In this document: one piece after another, positions 55,842 to 64,000 of the stretch
Layout of the letters: each line of letters opens with the position of its first letter
How positions within the stretch are numbered: the stretch's first letter is position 1
Source of the DNA: Capillidium heterosporum
Taxonomy: Eukaryota; Entomophthoromycota; Entomophthoromycetes; Entomophthorales; Capillidiaceae
Assembly (NCBI GenBank): GCA_016630905.1
Contig: WBMQ01000004.1
Span: 2,108,001 to 2,172,000 of the forward strand
DNA length: 64,000 nucleotides
Direction: 5' to 3'
Notes under the pieces: generated by a model
What the model was told of the DNA's origin: nothing
Databases searched by the model: none
Seen by the model: only the letters and a program-made list of their open reading frames with translations
Program-made: the position numbers and the translations under genes

Positions 55842-57161
55842 ATGGCGGTTACGAACGAAGATCTAGTCGACATCAAGAAGGAAACCAACTTACCACCGAT
55901 TAAAGATGAGGAGGCTTTAGAAGTTTCTAGGGATGAGGCCGATTTGGTATATGATAAAGGCTACGCTTGGATCATTGTTTTAGCCTCCTTCCTCCTCCAC
56001 TTCATACTACTTGGGATCCAGTACTCCTTTGGAGTCTACCTTTTATACTACGTTGAACATGAATACACATCAACACCCAAGTCGACTTTAAGTTTGATAG
56101 GTACAGTGACGACAGCTATGCTATCGGCTGGTGGTATAGTAGCCGGTAAATTGGCCGACAAGTTTGGATACCGGTTCATGATATTTATCGGCGTCACTAT
56201 ATTTTCATTAGGCTTTTTACTGGCCTCCTTTGCCACCGAGCCTTGGCACCTCTTTTTGACGCAAGGAGTCATGGCCGGTCTAGGTGGTTCTATTGCCTTC
56301 TTCCCAGCAGTTTCCATACCTTCACAGTGGTTTGACAAGAAGCGCGGTCTTGCTATAGGTATATGTGTGTCGGGGTCTGGCATAGGTGGCCTAGCTATAT
56401 CACCGTTGACTCAGTTTATGATAAATAGCCTGGGAGTGCGTTGGGCATTGCGTATAACAGCTATTTTCTCTATAGTCATCGGCGTCGGCTCCGCCTTCCT
56501 AATTAAGGAACGGGTGATCCCTGAGCGACGTGGTAAGTTGATCGATTTAGCGCTGTTCAAGAACAAGAAGTTTGTCATTCTGTGGCTAGGCGGTTTCATC
56601 TCCAACTTTGGGTATTTGATTCCGTTCTTCCTACTACCGTTGTACGCCAAGAATTACAACCTAACTGATGCCGAATCCTCTTTAGTCTTAGGTTTGTTGA
56701 ACGGAGGTTCTGCTTTAGGTCGAATATTCATGGGAAGTCTTGCTGACAAGTGGGGCAAGATCAATGTCATGTTCAGTGGACTTTTCCTAGCTGCCCTCTC
56801 TTGCTTCTTGATTTGGACCTTTTCCTTCACATTGGGTCCTATCATCGTCTTTGCGGTTGTCTATGGCATAGTAGGTGGCGCTTACTTTAGCCTGCTGCCT
56901 ACCGTCTCTCCGTACCTGTTTGGTTTAAAGAATATAGCTTCTACCAACGGGCTCCTATACCTATCCAACTTTCTACCTACCTTGGCCGGTACTCCTATAG
57001 CTACCGCCATCCTAAATTCTACCGAAGGGTTCGATGGTATACCAGGGCATCAGAATTACTTACTGGTCATCATCTTTTCGGCCCTTAGTGCCTTGGCTGG
57101 TAGTGTGTTCATTTTATGGTTGAAGTTTTTGATCAGTACCAAGTTGCTGGCAAAGGTTTAG
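55842..57161 (+). CDS. MFS monocarboxylate-transporter-like permease
   Basis: A single exon of 439 residues. A polar N-terminal ~45 residues precede twelve membrane helices. The first helix contains DKGYAWIIVLASFLLHFILLG, which matches the conserved MCT signature [DE]G[GY].W.V. Further marks are GKLADKFGYRFMI between helices 2 and 3, FPAVSIPSQWFDKKRGLAIG after helix 4, and GLLNGGSALGRIFMGSLADK in helix 8. Fungal relatives (MCH family) transport riboflavin, monocarboxylates or unknown substrates. The substrate cannot be read from sequence. The frame could start at a TTG at 55833, but the ATG at 55842 is the first proper start. It lacks introns, unlike most neighbours. Confidence 0.88.
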   Translation: MAVTNEDLVDIKKETNLPPIKDEEALEVSRDEADLVYDKGYAWIIVLASFLLHFILLGIQYSFGVYLLYYVEHEYTSTPKSTLSLIGTVTTAMLSAGGIVAGKLADKFGYRFMIFIGVTIFSLGFLLASFATEPWHLFLTQGVMAGLGGSIAFFPAVSIPSQWFDKKRGLAIGICVSGSGIGGLAISPLTQFMINSLGVRWALRITAIFSIVIGVGSAFLIKERVIPERRGKLIDLALFKNKKFVILWLGGFISNFGYLIPFFLLPLYAKNYNLTDAESSLVLGLLNGGSALGRIFMGSLADKWGKINVMFSGLFLAALSCFLIWTFSFTLGPIIVFAVVYGIVGGAYFSLLPTVSPYLFGLKNIASTNGLLYLSNFLPTLAGTPIATAILNSTEGFDGIPGHQNYLLVIIFSALSALAGSVFILWLKFLISTKLLAKV

Positions 57162-59785
57162 TTATATTGTTTGTGTTTGTTTTAATAAATATTTAATATA
57201 ATTTTTTGAATATATACGCTTAGCCACCACTTGAACTACTTGTTATGTTGAAAGGAAATAATGGTATAAATTCTTTCATCTAGAATACTATGATAACTAT
57301 GTTCTACTAGGCGGTAAACTTATAAAGCAACGATAGATACAGCTCATAGACATTAGGACAATTTCACTATTCATGGTACTATACATATAGCTAGTAACTG
57401 AAGAATACTCAGCATTATAAATACAAAGTCTTCATCAAATTGCTTTGTAAAACATACAAAAGTGTATGAAGGCTTTAGATCCTATTGTTTATTGGAAACA
57501 AATAGGTGAAAAGATAAAAACCCTGCCTGTACAACACGAATTACTTGTATACAACTTTGAAAACAAATATATTTTCTGATATTAAATATATATATGAAAT
57601 TTGATGGAGGTTTACATTTATCAGAAAATCCTTTATCTTCTAAAGTACAAGGACAGTATCTATCGACACTTGATCCTGAAAAGTGCTTTGTTTTCACTCC
57701 ATAAGTTTAAGTCGCTTTATAAAATTATTTGTCCCAGAATTGGAAATTTATTGGAAGCATAGTGGGTTCCATTTAGCTAAGGAATGAAACGTTTTATTCA
57801 CCTTTCATCAAGCAATTCTTACAAGATTGAAACGTCCCTATTCGTTTATATAAGTAACTCGATAAGTTGGTCAAGATGACCATAACACTCCTATCAGCTT
57901 CTATATCTTCAAAGTACCTTAGTAAAAATGCCTTTACATTTGAGGAAACTATAAGAAAAGTCTTTTTCAATTACTAACTCTATTTTATAAAAGTTCATCC
58001 GATAAGGTCTATTTAGTAAGGCAAATTTACACACTGTAATACATTGCATGTAGTTATGGCGCATTAAGTACATGTACAATCTACCAAATATATTTGAGCA
58101 TGGCAACCACTAACCTAATACCAACCCCAAGATAAACAATATATACTTATTTTACCTTAATCCGAAACCTAGCTTACTACAAATTGGATGTTTGCCTTTA
58201 CGATGTATGTAGCTAAAACACTTTGATCACTTACATCCCTTTCAACTCTCCTTTATAATACGTTTAGGCTCTAGTATGGGAAAATTGAGAATGCCATTAA
58301 TTACATTTAAACTGTATATAAAATAAGTGCTACTCCGTCCACTTATTTCGAATGATATACTACAAGTTAAAGTACAAAGTTTACCCATCAATAGTGAACA
58401 GTTGCAACGTTAACGGAACCGATGCGTAGTAAATATAAAACAAGTATATTCTAAACATAGTAACGACCATACTTGGCTGTTACTAATCTATAGTTTATCC
58501 TGTTTATACTTACTACTTTAGGCTTATTAAATTAAATCATTCGCTTAGCTACATATACCTGAATCCAAACTGTTGTTTATTACTCCTAGAAATCCTACCT
58601 TGCTTCTTTCATTTCATAAGAATTGGCAAAGCCAAGTTTTAGGCACGGGTGCTGCCTCAAACTTTATATTAATAATGGGTATAAAGGGTTAGCGCTGGGG
58701 TCAACAACTATCATAAGGCTCGGTTGCATACGTATACTACTAAGCAATTTCCCTTGCATATGATCTAGATGGTAGTATTCAGTAGGCGTATTTGAGAATT
58801 GCCACATATTTACATATAGTCCACTATTGAGGCGTTCATTTCTAAGCTGTAAATTTTTCCAAAGTAGTCACAAATCCTTTACTACGCAGTCACCTTATCT
58901 TTGTTGAGCTTTGTAGATGACTCACCCTTACAGTCGAGACAAAGCAGAGTAAACTGAAAATTCTTTACAAGGTGGCACTGGTCCTAATATGGCACAAGTT
59001 AATAAATTAGGTCATTTAGCCTCTACTACGACCTATATGGAAAGGACCAAAGAGAAAGTTTAGCACAGCTATATTTGCCTTGGGACACATGCATGCAACC
59101 CATATTTAACCTTGGAACTTGGCCGTATTGCTCTTTATATGGATATAAAAACCGCTATTCTGTAGAGGCTTAATCTCACCTTAAATAACTTCAACCACCA
59201 ATACAAAGGCTTCTATTCAAATAACTTCATTTCCCATTTTATGGTGCAAGTTTCTTATTTATAAGTTTTACAATTAGGTCATAGTTGCTGCTAGTTTATC
59301 ATAAATTTGAAGTTGCCTTTCTGTGGAGTATTGATAGCGATGTAGTTGAATCAATAGAACAGCGAATGATGCCATTTCTATTGGACTTCAATCTGAAATA
59401 AAATACGGAATAAAGCTTATCACACTACCAAATTAAATTAGATTATTCCTTCCTAAATTTTGAAGAACCTATATAAAGCGCGGTTGGGCTTATTATAAAA
59501 CTCATCTCACTTTACAATTTTCTAAAAACGAAACACAATGAGCTGTTAAATAAACTTAAATATCGCCTTATCTATCAATACTGAAGAACTACTTACAACC
59601 TGAATTTATTCAGCAACTTTTTTACAGCCAACAAAATATACACATGTCAGAGCCTGACGCCAAACCAACTAGAGCAATGTTCAATCCAACCATTCAATTT
59701 AAAAGCCGGATACAGCCTACCCAACCCAATCCAACCCCAAATATCTGATATACCTTTATACAATAACAACCAGTGCTTCAATAAA
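57162..59785. other. 2.6-kb intergenic region upstream of the acidic orphan gene
   Basis: The longest non-transposon gap in the window. Short frames on the minus strand (57482-57697, 57909-58106) show no family resemblance. The final ~320 bp, after a TATA box at 59472, probably form a long leader. A large regulatory region is possible. Confidence 0.45.
59472..59477 (+). promoter_or_regulatory. TATA box upstream of the acidic orphan gene
   Basis: TATAAA in the context CCTATATAAAGCGCGG, about 310 bp before the ATG at 59786. This implies a leader of some 280 nt. Confidence 0.4.
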
Positions 59786-60178
59786 ATGGACGCGTCGTAC
59801 TCAAGCTGTGATTCCTTTCAAGACCTGGAAGCGGAGGCTTCTGCCTTGCAACAGATCTCCTTCCACAAACTTTGTGAACAATCTTCTTCACCTACCGACC
59901 AAGGCATCTACAAGTTCCTTATGATCAAGCGCCTCATCGCCAAAACTACTTCCAGACCGCCAACCCCTACCTCTCACCAATACGAACCTATGCAAATGGA
60001 GGAGGAGGAGTGGCTGGACTCCTGTTTCGATGACCTCGATCAAGGTGATTCCGATTACTACTGCTCGGAACCTGAATTTCTGGACGATGATGCCATGGAT
60101 TCCTTTACTGACTCCCTACCCTTCCCCCAAACATCCCCTTTATCCTTTAACCACTCTGATAACATCTTTATACATTAA
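59786..60178 (+). CDS. Acidic serine-rich protein of unknown function
   Basis: An intronless frame of 130 residues. The first part (DSFQDLEAEASALQQISFHK) is helical and the middle is short and basic (MIKRLIAKTTSRPPTPT). The second half is strongly acidic: MEEEEWLDSCFDDLDQGDSD and EPEFLDDDAMDSF. Clustered acidic and bulky aromatic residues resemble transcription activation domains, but there is no DNA-binding domain. Codon use is GC-richer than the surroundings, which supports real coding and strong expression. A long leader and a 2.6-kb upstream gap suggest complex regulation. I do not recognise the family. Confidence 0.65.
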   Translation: MDASYSSCDSFQDLEAEASALQQISFHKLCEQSSSPTDQGIYKFLMIKRLIAKTTSRPPTPTSHQYEPMQMEEEEWLDSCFDDLDQGDSDYYCSEPEFLDDDAMDSFTDSLPFPQTSPLSFNHSDNIFIH

Positions 60179-61104
60179 ATTCAAGTAGCACTGTAGTTTG
60201 TATTTCAGTTAAAATTTCATTCAATTGCATTAGCAATATAAGTTTTCATTTCAACCAAAATTAAACGCTTTTTTAAACACCATATTTTCTACTATCGATA
60301 ACTGTTATCTATCTAATTTCATTGATTGCCCATAAGTAATTGATGAATCTTACCTATTTGGAGGAATGTTCGCACCACCCATAGACCGACTAAGGTGTTG
60401 AAATAGATTTTATCGATGCAATTTGTTTATTAGTAATTGCTGCTGGTAGTTAAAAGCGTGTATGTGTGGAAATATAGACTAGACTATTGCTTCTTTGGCT
60501 AGATTAAATTGATACCGTAGCAATAGTATACACATGTGATGGCAATTCGTTATTTGAACACAAATATATAGTAAGCTATAAGTGTTGGATGAGATATATC
60601 TCTTTATTGCAGATGTACATTTTGAACGGTATTTTTTGATAACAAAAGGAATGTTGCTGATTTTAACTATATTATTCGTTCTAGTACAACTATTATATAG
60701 ATAGTGTTATTGATTAGTTATATAACCTATGTAAAATTGTCTCTTATGGCATATTCGATAGTGCTATTCCAATTTATAAACTGATTGATGTGTGGACCTC
60801 TATGCCAGATAAAACAACCTATAACTGTAATAAAAGTTTAATGGGGTGGGCAAGCTGACTATAAACTAACTTCTCTATCAGCAATAATATATATTTTTCT
60901 AGCTTATTTTAAGAATTTATTTGCTACATATTTGCATTCTAATGGATTTTACAATAAAAGTTCACCTAGCAACTCAAAAGTTGTTATAGTCTAATCAATT
61001 AATATCAGCATTCATCTATACTTTTGAAAGCAAAAGCATTAAAGTCCATTTTCATATTGTATGTGTAGAATAGCAACAAGTTAAAGCTATAGCCGTGAAG
61101 AAAT
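60179..61104. other. Intergenic region between convergent genes
   Basis: About 0.9 kb of AT-rich sequence between the acidic orphan gene and the RBR ligase. No gene seen. Confidence 0.5.
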
Positions 61105-62653
61105 TTAATCAAGAAAATCAAACGGATCAAATAGAAACTCCTCTCCACTCTCATCGATTCCTTCAAACAGCATCATATGGCACTTCGATCTGGGGTCGTT
61201 GTAATGAGAGTAGGGATTGAGTTTGTTGATCTGGTTGCCGCACAAGTAACAAAAGTGAGTACTGCAGGTCGGACAGGTCATGTGGTTGCAGCCAAACGAT
61301 TTTTCAATTACCGTACCGCAAGATGAACAGGCCTGTGTATTGGACTTGCACCACTCGTCGAACTGTCGATCCAACACATACTTTTGATAGAGAGAATCCA
61401 AATTTTTTCTACCGTACCGGTACTCTAACGTAGAAATTTCAGTTATGTTTTTAGCCTGTATGGCCCGGTAGTACTGTTCGGCGATACGAGTCGTGTTAGA
61501 GACGACACAGAAAGTCTGTGTACCGTGCCATGTCTTCTTACATAACCTACAGAAGGCGAACCCACACTTGGAACACTGGCACAGCTTCTCAACTTCAGTC
61601 TTGCGTCTTACCGCTTCCTCACATTGGCTTCGTGGGCACCAGGTAACTAGAGGGTCCATCTCCAAGGATTGCTTCCGGAACAATTGCTTGTACCGTATCA
61701 GCATGTCGTCGCTGACAAGTTCTTTAAGGTCTTCGATGTCAGGACCGATATCTGAGTTGTGGACCTCCCTATCCTTGCGTGCAATCCTACATTCTTCGTG
61801 AGGACATAGGACGGCGAATACCATTCCCTCTCTAATCAACATCGTAAAAAAGTTGCCGAGGCAGTCACGGCAGTATACATGGCCACATCTTTTCAGAGCT
61901 ATCGATCTCTTGCCTCCTTTTGTATCGAAACAAATACCACAGGAATGGGGCAAGTTTTCAAATTTCTTTTTGAGTTTAAAAGAGTTCCATTCCATTAAAG
62001 TTAAACTGAAGTTGAGGATCTGTCGGTTGCTAGTTAGAGGTGGTTGAAAAAAGTCTTTGGGCATCCACTTGACTCTTTTGTCGTCACAGCTGACCGTTAA
62101 TTCATTATCTAAAAATATTAGTGTATATGTAGCTTAAGAGATTACCATTGAAGCAAAAATTATTGTTGGAAAGGTTCAAAAAATCCAACAATTCGTTCCT
62201 GATGAAATCTACAAATAAAAACAAAATCTAAAGATAAATAAACACTAAAATAAAAGATTACCTCTGCCTTCTCTTCTTGCCAAATCTTTTCCAGTTGAAT
62301 CTTCAATAAACTTATCTTTTCAGATTCTAACCACAAACAATGAATATCGATGAAAGGTAAAATATTGGGATAGTTGCTGGGTAGTTTGAATTCAAGGTAT
62401 ATGGGAGGAAGAAATTGAACTTCAACTATGCTATCTCCAACTTTTATAACATTTTCTCGGTTCTCAAGATCTATTTCAATAACTATTACACCTTCATAAC
62501 TAAATTCTTGATCCTTAACTTTACTAGCTGCGTCAAAGATAATGAGATCCGATTCAAATATAGCCTAAAACAGTTGGTTGATATAAAAATTTGTGTAACA
62601 ATTACTTCAAGTGCCAAAATCTCATCGTTTTGTCGTGCGATATTTTCATCCAT
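61105..62653 (-). CDS. RWD and RBR-type E3 ubiquitin ligase (RNF14-like)
   Basis: Transfers ubiquitin through a thioester intermediate. About four exons give some 440 residues, with ATG at 62653. The RWD domain comes first (ALEAIFESD split by the first intron, then IYLEFKLPSNYPNILPFIDI, the family's Y-P-..P motif). RING1 is CGICFDTKGGKRSIALKRCG followed by HVYCRDCLGNFF. The IBR region has WCPRSQCEEAVRR and CGFAFCRLCKKTWHG. RING2 has ACSSCGTVIEKSFGCNHMTC with the likely catalytic Cys in GCNHM, then CSTHFCYLCG. The C-terminus is the acidic GIDESGEEFLFDPFDFLD. RWD plus RBR is the architecture of RNF14, which in animals acts on stalled or cross-linked ribosomes. Confidence 0.9.
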
Positions 62654-63781
62654 CTTAGCTCAAAGTTCAGCTATCGGCTTCAAGGTTGCATTTAGTTGTC
62701 GAAATTGGTAATGGCAAAAGATACTTAGCATAAGTTTATTTGGGATCTAAGACGCGAATCTATTGGCTAAAATTTAGTTAGATCACAGCTAAGCGTTTTA
62801 CTAAAATTTCTGATTAAACTTTGCAAATGAAATTAATTGAATCAAAGTTTGGAAGATACCATCAAAGGAAACTTGAGTTTTAAAGCAGAATATCTACGTT
62901 AGTTGACTTGGGTAGGTATCGAATAAACTTTAAGTTTCAATAATTAACATAATAAAATAATGGGGTTGGTCGAATTTGATGAGAATAGGTCATAAAATAA
63001 CATAGTTGGCTAAATTTGAATATATACCTACAGTAATAAATGGAAACAGTGCTTTTAGAACTGCTTTTATTATATATTAAATACATTTATCCATTTTATA
63101 AGGGACCATAGGTTTAGAATGGTGTATAAATACGAATAATTAGAGATAAAAAACTCGATACAATAAAGTATACAAATCAAAGTACATATATTTTACAAAG
63201 GTTCAAGTAGACTACAAAATACATTTAGATAAACCAACTACTCAAAAAATCCTATTTATACACAGAAATTAACACCTTATACGAATATGAAAAATCATTT
63301 ATAAAGGGATTCATATTATCCTATTAAATCATGTAAGTTAATTAAGGCATTTGGGTTTGGGTATGGTTACACAAAGGTTGTAAGATAATGTTAAAAAGTA
63401 TACGCTTTCTTAGTTCAAAATTTAAAAAAGAATTGATATGCTGGATACTTACCAAAAATATATAGTAGTACGTTAGGACAATAAAACCCTGGTAAAGCCT
63501 TTGGAAATGCTACAAAGCTAAAAAGTATACCTTGGTATTGTATATCATTATATAGCAATAGATGATAGCTTACCATGTAAACTATCTCAAAATAAGCATA
63601 CTACTTCCATTAAATTTCATATATATTCTACTAGCAGGTATACACAAGCATACTAGTATCAAATATTTAGTTAGAATGTCAAGTATTGAAAATAGATAAG
63701 ACAGTTTACTTCATAAAAGAATGTCCATCCAAAGTTAGTGATCCATACGATGGTACAACTTACTTTTTCATTGACTATATA
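62654..63781. other. AT-rich intergenic region
   Basis: About 1.1 kb between the RBR start and the stop of the truncated gene at the window edge. No gene visible. Confidence 0.5.
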
Positions 63782-64000
63782 TCAACTTTTAATGTCCAAT
63801 TCTTCCAGCTTATCGAGTAAGTAAGCCAGTTCCTGGTCGAGATACTCTTCATGAAGTTCGTAGTCTTCTTTTTCAACTTCAATCCAATTTAGAAAATTTA
63901 TAAAAAAGGAAAGTACCTTTGTTCTCCGAGTTTAGCGAAGCTTCAAATTCCTGGAACTTGGCAATATCAAGGTAGTAATCGTCTATTAAAAACTCTTCAT
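63782..64000 (-). CDS. C-terminal part of an unknown acidic protein (truncated by window)
   Basis: Two exon parts can be joined: 64000-63917 and 63876-63782, across a 40-bp intron. The joined end reads FLIDDYYLDIAKFQEFEASL before the junction and LHEEYLDQELAYLLDKLEEL after it, then DIKS and stop. It is acidic and helical; the family is not recognised and the start lies outside the window. Confidence 0.5.

Overview
The window is nuclear DNA of a filamentous, probably early-diverging fungus. Genes are AT-rich and split by many very short introns, mostly 35-50 bp, with GT...AG ends and frequent CTAAC or TACTAAC branch points. Single-copy fungal genes (ATG17, BIO2, SPC25, RED, UTP7, NFU1) sit beside an F-box/leucine-rich-repeat gene family and a class-A-like seven-helix receptor. 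That mix resembles Entomophthoromycotina such as Conidiobolus; this placement is inference.

Left part (1-10.8 kb): the tail of a DHA2-type drug/H+ antiporter, then on the minus strand NTAQ1 (N-terminal glutamine amidase), a RhoGAP protein, an SFSWAP-like splicing regulator and a peroxisomal-type acyl-CoA oxidase. A decayed F-box/LRR pseudogene on the plus strand follows.

The main structural feature is a pair of about 4.06-kb, nearly identical inverted arms (10511-14567 and 44203-48258) about 29.6 kb apart. Each carries a whole MSH5 gene (meiotic MutS homologue) plus the 3' end of an F-box/LRR gene. Outside the arms the homology continues but is badly diverged. This fits an old inverted duplication whose core was recently homogenised by gene conversion. 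The left MSH5 reads through; the right copy lacks one base just after the Walker A exon and should be frameshifted. The neighbouring F-box gene shows the opposite: decayed on the left, apparently preserved on the right.

The spacer (14.6-44.2 kb) holds a GPCR-like gene, RED (spliceosome), a 6-kb very AT-rich transposon graveyard, ATG17, two intronless TFIIB paralogues, a TMEM223-like gene, UTP7, BIO2, an NCE101-like gene, a coiled-coil gene, a GCIP/CCNDBP1-like gene and SPC25. In the graveyard, two solo LTRs with perfect 5-bp target duplications interrupt an older repeat whose second copy keeps both empty sites. The older LTR differs from the fresher one almost only by C-to-T and G-to-A transitions.

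The right part (48-64 kb) has the F-box gene, a uridine phosphorylase, an Hsp20 pseudogene, NFU1, a monocarboxylate-transporter-like permease, an acidic orphan protein behind 2.6 kb of non-coding DNA, an RNF14-like RBR ubiquitin ligase and a truncated gene at the edge. Functions are mostly housekeeping. Intron boundaries were placed by eye from frame, splice motifs and family conservation.
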